From: WLMZ01 sp963732585
GTDB lineage: Bacteria > Actinomycetota > Acidimicrobiia > Acidimicrobiales > Ilumatobacteraceae
Length of the DNA: 64,000 bases
NCBI GenBank assembly: GCA_963732585.1
Contig: CAVSZY010000003.1
Coordinates: 1 to 64,000 of the forward strand
Reading direction: 5' to 3'
Shown here: in pieces, positions 43,995 to 52,867 of the stretch
How positions within the stretch are numbered: position 1 is the first letter of the stretch
Layout of the letters: each line of letters opens with the position of its first letter
Translations under genes and position numbers: made by a program
Notes under the pieces: model-generated
What the model was told of the DNA's origin: nothing
The model's input: only the letters and a program-made list of their open reading frames with translations
Database searches by the model: none

Positions 43995-45725
43995 ATGCTG
44001 GGTGAACGCTGGATCGTCGACAGTGCACCGACGGAATCGTTTCCGAACTACACCAGAGGCAACGCCGCCGACGTGATGGCCGACCCGGTGAGCCCTCTCG
44101 GCTGGACCTTTGGGTGGGCGAGCGGCGTGTGCCTTGGTTGCCGCGATGGCTTCGTGATGCTCGGCGTCTTCGATCCCGAGGAGTACGACCCGGTGTTGCC
44201 CGAGTCATTTGGTCTCTTTGGCGGCTACTTCTACAACTCCTTGACGCAAGGCCGACTGTTCGGTGTGCGCTCTGGGGCTGGCTGGCAGGCGATCGATAAT
44301 GCCTACTTCGACGACCCCTCGGCCGTGCCGCCGTATGTCGAGAAGGATTGGCACATCTCGCCGCGCCACAGCGAGAACTTGGCCAAGAAGATGGCCTGGA
44401 TCATGTCGACACCAAACGTGCCCGAGATCGAGAAGCAAAAGATCGAGGCCAAAGCGTTGCGCGACAGTCGCCCCGATCTGTCCACGCAGACGACGACGCA
44501 ACTGCTCGGACGGGCCCGCTCCACCCAGCGCCACGTGGTGGCGATGTTTGCGCAGCATGCGATTGCCTCGCTTGGCGCCTCGGTTGGGCCTGGCGTGATC
44601 GCCGCCGTCGTTGCCGAGATCGATCCGACCGTGGTGACCAAGCTGTTGACCGGCGTCGGCGACGTCGACTCAGCGGCGATCGCCACCGCGATTTGGGATT
44701 TGTCCCGACAGGTTCGCGCGTCGGCTTCGTTGACTTCGTTATTCGACGATGGCTCGGACGGCATCGGCGATCGCCTGAGCAACCTCGGTGGGAGCGACGC
44801 TGATGCGTTGCGGGCGGCGCTCGACACCTTCTTCTACGAGCATGGATCCCGCGGCCCGAACGAATGGGATATGTACAGCCAGTCCTACGAGACCCGCCCC
44901 GCCTTGGTCTACTCGGCGATCGATCGCTTGCGTGGCAACGACGATTCCGCCGATCCGCGCGCGGGCGAGGCCCGCGGTGCTGCCCAGCGCGAGCGATTGA
45001 GCGCCGAGCTGGTAGCCAAGCTGGCTGGCATTCCCGAGGCTGCGGGCATGTTGCAGGCCGGATTGCATTCGGCGGCGGTGTTCATGGTGGCCCGTGAGCG
45101 CTGCAAGGGGAACAACATCCGGGCGATGCACGAGGTTCGGTTGTGTTTCGACGAACTTGGGCGTCGTGCCGTCGCAGCTGGGCAGCTCGATCATTACCGT
45201 CAGGTATACATGCTCACCGAGGGCGAGCTCGATGCCTTCGCCGCCGACCCGGCCTCGTTCACGACAACCTTGCGTGAGCGCGAGGCTGACTACCTGTCGT
45301 TGTACGAGCTCGATCCGCCGTACATCGTCGATCAGGTGGCGCCACCGTTGTCAACGTGGGCTCGCAAACAAGACGCTGTTGAGTCCGTCGCCGTTGGTGA
45401 CGTGCTGCAGGGTGTCGCCGGCTCACCCGGGATCGTCACTGGCACGGCCAAGGTGCTCCACAGCCTGGATGACACCACCGAGTTGGAACCCGGCGATATT
45501 CTCATCGCCCCGCAGACCGACCCGTCGTGGACGCCGTTGTTCCTCGCAGTGAGTGCCGTGGTGGTCAACTTTGGATCAGTCGGCACCCATGCGGTGATCG
45601 TCAGCCGTGAACTTGGTATCCCCTGCGTTCCGGCGGTCGCAAACGCCACGAAGCGGATTCCCACTGGGGCGACAATCACCGTCAACGGTCACGCCGGTAC
45701 GGTGACGATTGACGCCCTCCCGTGA
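43995..45725 (+). CDS. PEP-utilising mobile-domain protein
   Basis: A 576-residue protein from ATG 43995 (MLGERWIVDSAPTESFPNYT). The C-terminal 120 residues form a phosphohistidine-type swivelling domain: GVAGSPGIVTGTAKVLHSLD, LEPGDILIAPQTDPSWTPLF and GSVGTHAVIVSRELGIPCVP with the histidine of THA. The N-terminal 450 residues are helical and lack a recognisable ATP-grasp domain or PEP/pyruvate barrel. This resembles the partial PEP-synthase-like subunits found in phenylphosphate synthase-type systems and in uncharacterised actinobacterial oxidoreductase clusters. Partner subunits are not visible, so the role is open. The stop overlaps the next gene's start. Confidence 0.75.
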   Translation: MLGERWIVDSAPTESFPNYTRGNAADVMADPVSPLGWTFGWASGVCLGCRDGFVMLGVFDPEEYDPVLPESFGLFGGYFYNSLTQGRLFGVRSGAGWQAIDNAYFDDPSAVPPYVEKDWHISPRHSENLAKKMAWIMSTPNVPEIEKQKIEAKALRDSRPDLSTQTTTQLLGRARSTQRHVVAMFAQHAIASLGASVGPGVIAAVVAEIDPTVVTKLLTGVGDVDSAAIATAIWDLSRQVRASASLTSLFDDGSDGIGDRLSNLGGSDADALRAALDTFFYEHGSRGPNEWDMYSQSYETRPALVYSAIDRLRGNDDSADPRAGEARGAAQRERLSAELVAKLAGIPEAAGMLQAGLHSAAVFMVARERCKGNNIRAMHEVRLCFDELGRRAVAAGQLDHYRQVYMLTEGELDAFAADPASFTTTLREREADYLSLYELDPPYIVDQVAPPLSTWARKQDAVESVAVGDVLQGVAGSPGIVTGTAKVLHSLDDTTELEPGDILIAPQTDPSWTPLFLAVSAVVVNFGSVGTHAVIVSRELGIPCVPAVANATKRIPTGATITVNGHAGTVTIDALP

Positions 45726-46159
45726 GCGGTTCTTTGGTTTCGGTCGAGGATCGCAACGCCATCACCGACACGCTGCTGCGCTACGGGACAGCGATCGACG
45801 AGTTCGATTTCGAAGGTGTTGCTTCGGTTTTTACCGCCGATGCAGACATCGAGTATCGCGGCCATCCGCCGATGGTGGGCGGGGCCGAGGCCGGCGAGTT
45901 CATGCGCATCCACACCGCGCCGACGCTCTGGCATCAGCACATGAACTCGGTGGCGCGCATCGAGATGATCGACGCCGACACCGTGGCGACGCTGACGAAC
46001 TTCATCGCGCATGCGGTGTTCAAGGCGAACACCGACATGATGCGTTTGAGCGTGGGCGAATACCGCGACACATTGCGCCGCCAAGCCGATGGTCAGTGGC
46101 TGATCAGCGAACGCCGCCAGATCACCGGGTGGAAGGAAACTCGCACCCGGGCACAGTGA
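45722..46159 (+). CDS. NTF2-like (SnoaL) protein
   Basis: A 145-residue SnoaL-like protein. It begins at GTG 45722 within the preceding stop and shows EDRNAITDTLLRYGTAIDEF, FDFEGVASVFTADADIEYRG and VARIEMIDADTVATLTNFIA. The family has many catabolic isomerases, dehydratases and orphan proteins. Coupling to the PEP-domain gene suggests they act together. It differs clearly from the member at 5447. Confidence 0.75.
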   Translation: MSGSLVSVEDRNAITDTLLRYGTAIDEFDFEGVASVFTADADIEYRGHPPMVGGAEAGEFMRIHTAPTLWHQHMNSVARIEMIDADTVATLTNFIAHAVFKANTDMMRLSVGEYRDTLRRQADGQWLISERRQITGWKETRTRAQ

Positions 46160-46177
46160 CGCTGACCTCGGTCGGCC

Positions 46178-46801
46178 TCAGCAGTCCAGCGATCCGACGT
46201 CGCCCGACTCCAACCAACGTTGCTGCAGCGCCAGGTGCCGTTCGTGGCTCCCGACCAGCGTCCAGGTAACGGTCATGTCGCTTCCGGATCGCTTGGTGAC
46301 GGTATGTACAAGGTTGAGTCCGCTCTCGGCAATCTCGTTGTACAGGATCGCCATCCCGGGCACGGAGCAGCCAACGACGTAGTCGATCGACTCGCGTCGC
46401 CGATCGATCTGGTGCTCGACGAACGGGAAAAGCACGAGCACCGCAATGGTGATCGCCGTGGCCACCAGAGCGATGGCGACGTAGCCGGCGCCGAGCCCGA
46501 TCCCTAACGAGGCCGTCAACCAGACGGTGGCTGCCGTGGTCAACCCGGTGACACGGCCGCCGTCGCGCATGATTACCCCGGCACCGAGAAAACCGACGCC
46601 GCTGACGATCTGGGCTGCTATTCGCGCTGCGTTGTTTTCTCCGCCGATACGGATCGACAAGATCGTGAAGATCGCGCTGCCGAGGCAAATCAAGGTCATC
46701 GTTCGGAAACCGGCCGCCTTGTCGCGCGACTCACGCTCGGCACCGATCAATCCACCAACGACAACCGCCAACAACATTCGGCCAAACAGGTCTGCATCCA
46801 T
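46178..46801 (-). CDS. MgtC/SapB family membrane protein
   Basis: A 207-residue protein. An N-terminal MgtC domain has four or five helices (LLAVVVGGLIGAERESRDKA, FRTMTLICLGSAIFTILS, GVGFLGAGVIMRDGGRVTGL, TTAATVWLTASLGIGLGAGY). A C-terminal ACT-like cytoplasmic domain of about 80 residues follows. The conserved E and R of GAERE and the GFLGAG motif are intact. MgtC proteins modulate F1Fo-ATP synthase or ion balance in Mg2+-poor conditions. It stands alone between convergent and co-directional neighbours. Confidence 0.9.
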   Translation of the reverse strand: MDADLFGRMLLAVVVGGLIGAERESRDKAAGFRTMTLICLGSAIFTILSIRIGGENNAARIAAQIVSGVGFLGAGVIMRDGGRVTGLTTAATVWLTASLGIGLGAGYVAIALVATAITIAVLVLFPFVEHQIDRRRESIDYVVGCSVPGMAILYNEIAESGLNLVHTVTKRSGSDMTVTWTLVGSHERHLALQQRWLESGDVGSLDC

Positions 46802-46856
46802 TCACCTCAGTTTCGCGCGTTGTTCGGCTTCCCCGGTGGCTTTGGGTAAGAAGCGT

Positions 46857-47489
46857 CTAGATAGCGAGATCGGTCTCGCCGTCGACGAACCGCTGCGCCA
46901 TGACGGCGACGACCTTCCAATAGCCGTCGATCGACGGCACGAGGTCGACCGCAGCGATCGACGTGTCGGCGATGGCGCCACGGAGATCGAGCTCACGACC
47001 CCTTACCGATGTGCCGTGGAAGACCAGGGAGTGCAAGTCGGTGAGTGTGAGCTCGATGAGCCCAGCGACGTCGCGGTCGTTGAGATCGAAGTGGCTGAGC
47101 GGGGTGTGGTCTTCCAACAGAAAGACGTGGACGATCTCGCGATTGAGCGTGCCGCCGGAGTCGTCGACCATCAACCTGCGCCCGAGGGCGGTGAGCCTGG
47201 TCGGGTCGACGACAAGGCCGATCTCTTCTTCGATCTCGCGGACACCGTCGAGCACCGTCTCGTTGGCCTCGATGTGCCCGGTGGCGCTGAGGTCGAGCTT
47301 GCCGGGGAAGTGCGAAGCGGCGAGCCGTCGCCGTTGCAGCAGGACAGTCGGTGGCGCTCCCGGTCGCACGATCAGGCAGTGGAACACCTCGTGCCAGAGC
47401 CCTTGTCGGTGAACCTCGGCCCGAGGCCGTGGCCCGATCAGTTGGCCGTTCGGTTCGAAGGCATTGAGGTACTCGGTGCCGCCGGTCAC
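46857..47489 (-). CDS. Nudix hydrolase
   Basis: A 210-residue Nudix protein. The Nudix box is complete: GHIEANETVLDGVREIEEEI-GL fits G-x5-E-x7-R-E-U-x-E-E-x-G-U. The N-terminus (HRQGLWHEVFHCLIVRPGAP) resembles the IPP-isomerase-like/YfcD group. It starts eight bases after the folE stop. FolE makes dihydroneopterin triphosphate, and removal of its pyrophosphate is done by Nudix enzymes in some bacteria, so this could be that step. The sequence group does not prove it. Confidence 0.87.
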   Translation of the reverse strand: MTGGTEYLNAFEPNGQLIGPRPRAEVHRQGLWHEVFHCLIVRPGAPPTVLLQRRRLAASHFPGKLDLSATGHIEANETVLDGVREIEEEIGLVVDPTRLTALGRRLMVDDSGGTLNREIVHVFLLEDHTPLSHFDLNDRDVAGLIELTLTDLHSLVFHGTSVRGRELDLRGAIADTSIAAVDLVPSIDGYWKVVAVMAQRFVDGETDLAI

Positions 47490-47496
47490 GACAGGA

Positions 47497-48087
47497 TTAG
47501 TGGCCGAGCAGCGTGAGTGCTTCAGCCCGACTGGCAGCGCGATCTTTGAGCAGGCCGCGAACCGCGGAGGTGGTGGTGGTCGAGCCCGGTGTGCGCACCC
47601 CGCGGATGGTCATGCACAGGTGCTCGGCGTTGATCACCACGAGCGCTCCGGAGGCACCGAGGCGGTCCATCAGGTCGTCGGCGATCTGCACGGTGAGGCG
47701 TTCTTGCACCTGGAGGCGGTGGGCGTAGCCGTTGACCAGGCGAGCGAGCTTCGACAAGCCGCAAACTTTGCCGGTCTTGCCGGGAATGTAGGCGACGTGC
47801 GCTCGGCCGATGAACGGCAGCATGTGATGTTCGCACATCGATGAGAACGGGATGTCTTTGACGATGACCATCTCGTCGTGATCGGCTTCGAACTGCTTGG
47901 CGAGGTGATCGCCTGGGTTCTCCCGGTAACCAGCGAGCAGTTCGACGTAGGCCTTGGCGACGCGCTTTGGCGTTTCCAACAGGCCGTCGCGCGCGGGGTC
48001 TTCGCCAATGGCGATCAACAGCTCGCGAACAGCCGCCTCGGCGCGGGCGACGTCGACCTGACCAAAAATCTGTGATTTATCAGACAC
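47497..48087 (-). CDS. folE: GTP cyclohydrolase I
   Basis: A 196-residue enzyme from GTG 48087 (VSDKSQIFGQVDVARAEAAV). The zinc and catalytic region is IPFSSMCEHHMLPFIGRAHV and the second zinc cysteine is in NAEHLCMTIRGVRTPGS. GLSKLARLVNGYAHRLQVQE and RLTVQIADDLMDRLGASGAL are also diagnostic. It converts GTP to 7,8-dihydroneopterin triphosphate for folate or pterin synthesis. It sits in a minus-strand row: acetaldehyde dehydrogenase, aldolase, folE, Nudix, with short gaps. Why a pterin gene follows meta-cleavage genes is unclear. Confidence 0.95.
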   Translation of the reverse strand: MSDKSQIFGQVDVARAEAAVRELLIAIGEDPARDGLLETPKRVAKAYVELLAGYRENPGDHLAKQFEADHDEMVIVKDIPFSSMCEHHMLPFIGRAHVAYIPGKTGKVCGLSKLARLVNGYAHRLQVQERLTVQIADDLMDRLGASGALVVINAEHLCMTIRGVRTPGSTTTTSAVRGLLKDRAASRAEALTLLGH

Positions 48088-48119
48088 GAATGACGAGGTT
48101 ATCGGGATGCGCCGGGCTG

Positions 48120-49140
48120 CTATCGGTCGGCCAGTTCGGCAGCTATGAAAATGATTTGGTCTTCCTGTCCACCGACCAACTTCTGGCGCCCGCATTCCAT
48201 CAAGACGTCGGCACCACTGACGTTGTACTGCTCGGCGGCGCGGTAGGCGTGTTTCAGGAAACTGGAGTACACCCCGGCGTAACCCATGATCAGCGCCAGC
48301 CGGTCGATAATGCATTCGCCGTCCATCACTGGGCGCACCACGTCCTCGGCGACGTCGACGAGACCGAGCACGTCGATCCCGGTGCTGATGCCGAGGCGTT
48401 CGGCAACTGCAGCGAAGACCTCGTTGCGGGTATTGCCGGCACCAGCACCGAAACCACGGGTAGACCCGTCGATCTGTACCGCTCCGGCACGGACGGCGAT
48501 GACGGAGTTGGCGACAGCGATGTTCAGGTTGTCGTGGCCGTGAAATCCGACCTGGGCATCGGCGCCGAGTTCGGCGACGACGGCTTCGACACGATATTTC
48601 ACGTCGTCGAGAATCATCGCGCCGGCCGAATCGACGACATAGACACATTGGCAGCCTGCGTCGGCCATGATGCCGAGCCTGTTTGGCGAGGACCTCAGGT
48701 GCGACGCCGTGGGCCATCATCAGGAATCCGACCGTTTCCAAGCCGAGTTCGCGGGCCAGCCCGAAGTGCTGAATGCTGACGTCGGCCTCGGTGCAATGCG
48801 TGGCGACCCGCACGATGGACAGGCCGATGTCTTGGATGAAGCGGACGTCGTCGAGCGTGCCGATGCCCGGCACCATCAGGGCAGCGATCTTGGCGTGCCT
48901 GGCGCTGTCGACCGCTGCCTTCATCAACAATCGTTCGTCGGTGAGCGAAAACCCATAGTTGAACGACGACCCTCCGAGGCCGTCGCCGTGGGTGACCTCG
49001 ATCACGGGCATGCCAACGGCATCGAGCGCGGTGACGATGTCACGCACATGTTGCTCAGTGAACTGATGACCCTTGGCGTGCGACCCGTCACGTAGACAGG
49101 TGTCGGTCATGCGCACGTCGAGGTTCGCTGAGTACGTCAT
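48120..49140 (-). pseudogene. dmpG: 4-hydroxy-2-oxovalerate aldolase, frameshifted
   Basis: A DmpG/HsaF/MhpE-type aldolase of about 340 residues. The first part has VRMTDTCLRDGSHAKGHQFT, VIEVTHGDGLGGSSFNYGFS and MVPGIGTLDDVRFIQDIGLS. After VLAKQAR the frame shifts near 48672, where removing one G gives RIMADAGCQCVYVVDSAGAM. Then come VGFHGHDNLNIAVANSVIAV, RGFGAGAGNTRNEVFAAVAE and the DRE-TIM C-terminus. It would split 4-hydroxy-2-oxo acids into pyruvate and an aldehyde that is channelled to the dehydrogenase encoded just upstream (four-base overlap). All catalytic motifs are present, so the indel may be an error. Confidence 0.85.
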
Positions 49141-50036
49141 TTCGGTGCTCCGTTGGCGATGAGGTGTTCGGCCATCCGATTGGCGACGGCCGCCGCCGCC
49201 GCCGTCATGATGTCGAGGTTGCCTGCATAGGGCGGGAAATAGTCGCCGGCACCTTCGACTTCCACCAGCACCGCAACCCGGGGAGTGCCGTTGGCTGCGG
49301 TGCCGAACTGTGGGGCGGACTTCAACCGGTATCCGGGTACGTAGTGGGCGACGCGGGCGACGACGTCTTCGACCGCTTTGGTGATGAGCACTTCGTCGGC
49401 GTCCCGTGGAATTTGGCAGAAGATGGTGTCACGCATGATCAACGGTGGGTCGGCGGGATTGAGGACGATGATCGCCTTGCCCCGCCCGGCGTTGCCTACC
49501 TCGGCGATGGCCCGCGAGGTGGTGCGGGTGAACTCATCGATGTTTGCTCGGGTACCGGGGCCAGCGCTAGCCGACGAAACCGTGGCGACGATCTCGCTGT
49601 ATTCGACGTCGACGACGGAAGAGATGGCATGGACGACCGGGATGGTGGCCTGGCCCGCGCAGGTGACCATGTTGACGTTCATGGCGTCGAGGTGCTCGTC
49701 GAGGTTGGCCGCGGGCACCACCAGCGGCCCGACGGCGGCCGGCGTGAGATCGATGGCGCGTATTCCGAGTTCGGCATACCGGGGGGCGTTGGCCCGATGG
49801 ATGTAGGCGCTGGTGGCCTCGAAGACGAAGTCGGGAAGCTCGGGCCGGGTGAGGAGCCAATCGACGCCATCCGCGCTGGACTCGAGCCCGAGCGCCGAGG
49901 CCCGTGCTAAACCCTCGCTGCGCGGGTCGACCCCGACCATGTAGCGCGGCTGAATCAGTTGGCTGCGCATGAGTTTGTACATCAGGTCGGTGCCGATGTT
50001 CCCGGAGCCGACGATCGCTGCAGTGAATTTGGCCAT
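49137..50036 (-). CDS. dmpF: Acetaldehyde dehydrogenase (acylating)
   Basis: A 299-residue DmpF/HsaG/MhpF-type enzyme from ATG 50036 (MAKFTAAIVGSGNIGTDLMY). The NAD-binding loop is GSGNIGTD and the catalytic cysteine is in MNVNMVTCAGQATIPVVHAI. NPADPPLIMRDTIFCQIP and the C-terminal VEVEGAGDYFPPYAGNLDIM are typical. It converts acetaldehyde (or propionaldehyde) to the acyl-CoA, as a complex with the aldolase whose gene it overlaps. The pair ends many aromatic meta-cleavage and steroid ring routes. The remaining lower-pathway genes lie 8 kb to the right on the same strand. Confidence 0.93.
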   Translation of the reverse strand: MAKFTAAIVGSGNIGTDLMYKLMRSQLIQPRYMVGVDPRSEGLARASALGLESSADGVDWLLTRPELPDFVFEATSAYIHRANAPRYAELGIRAIDLTPAAVGPLVVPAANLDEHLDAMNVNMVTCAGQATIPVVHAISSVVDVEYSEIVATVSSASAGPGTRANIDEFTRTTSRAIAEVGNAGRGKAIIVLNPADPPLIMRDTIFCQIPRDADEVLITKAVEDVVARVAHYVPGYRLKSAPQFGTAANGTPRVAVLVEVEGAGDYFPPYAGNLDIMTAAAAAVANRMAEHLIANGAPK

Positions 50037-50115
50037 GGATGTCATCCTGCCACTCCTTTCCGTGTAGCTGTTTGAGCGTTGTTCCGAACAGTGGAACCGA
50101 CCTGATGATCCGCCG

Positions 50116-51333
50116 TCAGGCGGCGATGCCGCGTGATGGCGGCCCGGTGGTCTGGACAGTGCCATCGGGCAACGTCAGGGTCAGATTGCGAAAGGCGTCG
50201 AGTTCGAGCTTCCAGCCCTGGTCGTGGACCGCGTGGTGATGGCGGTTACACAACGGCACCAGGTTGCACAGGTCGGTTGTTCCGCCGTTGCGCCAAAAGA
50301 TGATGTGATGCGCCTTGAGGTGGTTGTGCCGTACGTTGCAGCCCGAAATTGCGCATGTGGGATAGAGGGCGCGCAGCACGCGCCGTTGGTGCGCTGTCGG
50401 CAGTCTGCTGTTGCGGCCCTGGTTGAGCTCGCCGCCAGGCGCCAGGATCTCGCCATCAAGAGTGATGGTCACCCGGAACGTGCGGGCGTCATGCAGCAAC
50501 TCATCGAGCGTGGCCGCCGGGACGTCACCATCGACGCCAATGTCTACCGTTGGCTGGCCGTAGCCATTGGACGTTCGCTCGTCGCGAACGATCACGAGCT
50601 CGGGACGCCCAATCCGAGCTACGCCGACGCCGAGAATGAGCCGACCCAGGGCCTCGGCGCGTAGCCAGCCTTGCCGCTCGAGCGGGTCGGTCGGGCATTC
50701 GGGAGACAGGCCGACCGCGCGGCAGGCGTCAGCCTCGGCTTCCAGACGTTGCGACAATTTGCTGCCAGTGGCCGGGTCGAATCGCCCGCGCACGCAAAAC
50801 ATGCCCTCCCTGTCGGTCCAAGTGGACAAGCGCTGCGCCCGCCTTTGGCGCTGGAGCACGGACTCGCCTTGGTCGGCGGTGGCTTGTTGGCGGGCGTGAC
50901 ATACAGATCGACGAAAGGTCTCGAGATCGAGAGAGGAATCGCTGACGATGTCGGCGACAAGATCGTGGAATCGATCGCGTTCGGCGGCGGTGGAAAGCAT
51001 TCTGGCTTCCGAGCCGATGTGATCGACCTGCTCGGAGGTGAGATCTCCGCTGGCGAGGGCATCGGCAAGCGACGGACGCTCATCGAGCAACTTCGCCCGC
51101 TGCAATTGGCGCTGCACGTCGTTAATCGAGGTTCGCAACGACGCAGCGATCGCCTTCTCGGGGAATGAGGACTGCGCGGCGATTGCCGAATTGATGGCGA
51201 CGACACGGCTATCGATCCACGAGCGCAACCGCTGCGCTGAACGCAACAGGCTGTGCATATCGGCGAGGTTGGACTCGGCGACATCACTCGATGCCAATCT
51301 GTCCACAATGAGGTGCGCCGCCGCCGGGTTCAT
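50116..51333 (-). CDS. DUF222 / HNH endonuclease domain protein (13E12 type)
   Basis: A 405-residue protein with an N-terminal helical DUF222 region (MNPAAAHLIVDRLASSDVAE to SREDQ-like LVADIVSDSSLDLETFRRSV). A C-terminal HNH nuclease domain reads CAISGCNVRHNHLKAHHIIF then WRNGGTTDLCNLVPLCNRHH with HAVH. Such 13E12-repeat genes are scattered in actinobacterial genomes and are often associated with mobile DNA. The start codon lies in an 11-bp sequence (51331-51341) repeated at 52753-52763. The IS110 element is therefore inserted directly against this start, and the original promoter is probably lost or replaced. Confidence 0.9.
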   Translation of the reverse strand: MNPAAAHLIVDRLASSDVAESNLADMHSLLRSAQRLRSWIDSRVVAINSAIAAQSSFPEKAIAASLRTSINDVQRQLQRAKLLDERPSLADALASGDLTSEQVDHIGSEARMLSTAAERDRFHDLVADIVSDSSLDLETFRRSVCHARQQATADQGESVLQRQRRAQRLSTWTDREGMFCVRGRFDPATGSKLSQRLEAEADACRAVGLSPECPTDPLERQGWLRAEALGRLILGVGVARIGRPELVIVRDERTSNGYGQPTVDIGVDGDVPAATLDELLHDARTFRVTITLDGEILAPGGELNQGRNSRLPTAHQRRVLRALYPTCAISGCNVRHNHLKAHHIIFWRNGGTTDLCNLVPLCNRHHHAVHDQGWKLELDAFRNLTLTLPDGTVQTTGPPSRGIAA

Positions 51334-51341
51334 GGTGTCAC
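51331..51341. repeat. 11-bp direct repeat CATGGTGTCAC, left copy
   Basis: Identical to 52753-52763. It contains the start codon of the DUF222-HNH gene. The spacing of 1,422 bp matches an IS110 unit. It may be the target core copied at insertion or a target-like site in the element end. Confidence 0.7.
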
Positions 51342-51400
51342 CTTATAGAAGGGGTGTGATGAAGTTTCCTGGACCCGTGCCGGAGGGCGGCTTTTGGGGT

Positions 51401-52645
51401 TCAGGCGGCTTTGGGGGTGAGCGTGACTTGGTGTCCGAGGGCTTCGAGTTGAGCGACGAGGTGTCGTTGCCGGCGGGCAGTGTCATCGCGACCGGCGAGG
51501 TAGTCGGTGCCGAGTTCGTGGTAATCGACCTCGTCGTTGAGTAGGTGCCAGCAGATGACCAGGATCGTGTGCGCGATCGCCACGATGGCTCGTTGTTCAC
51601 CGCGTCGTTTCCGGATGCGTTGGAACCGGACACCGAGGTAGCAGTCCTTGGTCCGCACCGCGGACCAGGCGGCCTCGACCAGAATGGTGGTGAGCCACGG
51701 GTTCCCATGTCGGGTGCTGGTGGCTTTGTGTTTCCCGGCTGATTCGTTGTTCCCCGGGCAGACACCGGCCCACGACGCCAGATGCCCAGCGGTTGGGAAG
51801 CGGGTCATATCGATACCGATTTCAGCGATGATGTTCTCGGCGTGGTGTTTCCCGATGCCCGGGGCCGTGTCGAGCCGGTCACGGGCTATCTCGAAAGGGA
51901 CCATCATCTGATCCACCGTGCTATCGAGCTGATCGATCGCGGTGTCGATGTAATCGATATCCGCGAGCAGCGCTCGGGTCATGGTGGCGTGGAACTCGTT
52001 GAACCGGCCCGGGACGCATTGACGGAGCAGATTGGTCTTGGCTTTCAACCGACGTTGTGCCATCCCGGCGAGCGCATCAGGGTCACGCTCGCCATCGCAC
52101 AAGGCGTTCAGGATCATGCGAGCGGTCACGCCCATGGTGTCGGTCACGACCGCCGACAGTTTCACGTTGGCGTCTTCCAACAGTTTCTGCAACCGTTGAA
52201 CCTCACGACCGCGTTCCTCGGTCAACTGACGGCGATACCGGGTGATCTCGCGCAACTCGCGGATCTCGACCGGCGGCACGAAGCTTGCACGCAACAATCC
52301 GCATTCCAACAGCTGCGCGATCCACGTAGCATCGTTCACGTCGGTCTTGCGGCCGGGCACGTTTTTGATATGACCCGGGTTCACTAGCAGCAGCTCGAAC
52401 GGCTCACCATCGGCCAACACATGCCACACCGGTTTCCAAAACACACCGGTCGCTTCCATCGCTACCTCGGTAACGCCGATCTCGATCAACCAGCGGCGCA
52501 ACGCCACCAACTCATGCTCGAACGTCCCAAACGTGCGGACCTCCGAGGTGCGTTTCGCCCGACCCGTCCCCGGTGTCCGAACGCACGCCACCACCGTTTT
52601 CTGGTGCACGTCCAGACCGGCGCACCGATCGATAATGACTTCCAT
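51401..52645 (-). CDS. IS110-family DEDD transposase
   Basis: A complete 414-residue transposase from ATG 52645, with AGGGAGG upstream. The N-terminal RuvC-like DEDD domain shows RCAGLDVHQKTVVACVRTPG, VAMEATGVFWKPVWHVLADG and GRKTDVNDATWIAQLLECGL. A coiled region follows. The C-terminal transposase_20 domain with its serine site lies around DTAPGIGKHHAENIIAEIGI, RFPTAGHLASWAGVCPGNNE and SAGKHKATSTRHGNPWLTTI. No frameshift or stop is seen, so it may be active. Family members use a bridge RNA encoded in the element's noncoding end. Confidence 0.95.
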   Translation of the reverse strand: MEVIIDRCAGLDVHQKTVVACVRTPGTGRAKRTSEVRTFGTFEHELVALRRWLIEIGVTEVAMEATGVFWKPVWHVLADGEPFELLLVNPGHIKNVPGRKTDVNDATWIAQLLECGLLRASFVPPVEIRELREITRYRRQLTEERGREVQRLQKLLEDANVKLSAVVTDTMGVTARMILNALCDGERDPDALAGMAQRRLKAKTNLLRQCVPGRFNEFHATMTRALLADIDYIDTAIDQLDSTVDQMMVPFEIARDRLDTAPGIGKHHAENIIAEIGIDMTRFPTAGHLASWAGVCPGNNESAGKHKATSTRHGNPWLTTILVEAAWSAVRTKDCYLGVRFQRIRKRRGEQRAIVAIAHTILVICWHLLNDEVDYHELGTDYLAGRDDTARRQRHLVAQLEALGHQVTLTPKAA

Positions 52646-52865
52646 CTTGTGCCTCCCTTGTCGTGTTGGAAGGTTCGGTCGGGGCCAAACAACTGAAGAA
52701 GGTGTGATGCGTGCTCGAAGCACAATCGCAGGCACCTGCCGGGCCCCGCCGTCATGGTGTCACGCGGGCTGAAAAGACCGCACCAATCCCCATACCGACG
52801 TCACCCGAACCCACACACAAACTTCATCCCCGCAGGCGGGGGTGTCAACCCCCATCGCTGGTGTC
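52646..52865 (-). ncRNA. Candidate bridge RNA region of the IS110 element
   Basis: A noncoding stretch of about 220 nt upstream of the transposase with several exact hairpins: GTGCT/AGCAC (52711-52723), GCAGG/CCTGC (52728-52739), CCCCGC/GCGGGG (52828-52841) and the competing GGGGG/CCCCC (52838-52853). Bridge RNAs of IS110-type elements are known to come from this position. Secondary structure and guide loops were not computed. If the element ends at 52763, only 117 nt remain, rather short for such an RNA. Confidence 0.35.
52753..52763. repeat. 11-bp direct repeat CATGGTGTCAC, right copy
   Basis: The partner of 51331-51341. The shorter word GGTGTCA recurs at 52860-52866 directly before the remnant IS end. 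Confidence 0.7.
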
Positions 52866-52867
52866 AT

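Larger units (their letters stand above)
51342..52763 (-). mobile_element. IS110-family insertion sequence
   Basis: The element carries one DEDD transposase gene (51401-52645). The 11-bp word CATGGTGTCAC occurs at both edges (51331-51341 and 52753-52763), which sets a unit of 1,422 bp, a normal IS110 size. An alternative left end lies further right, near 52865, directly against the related remnant, giving about 1.5 kb. IS110 elements lack terminal inverted repeats, so the exact ends are uncertain. The right end (GATGAAGTTTCCTGGACCCG, plus strand) is nearly the same as the end of the remnant at 52866-52885. Confidence 0.8.
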
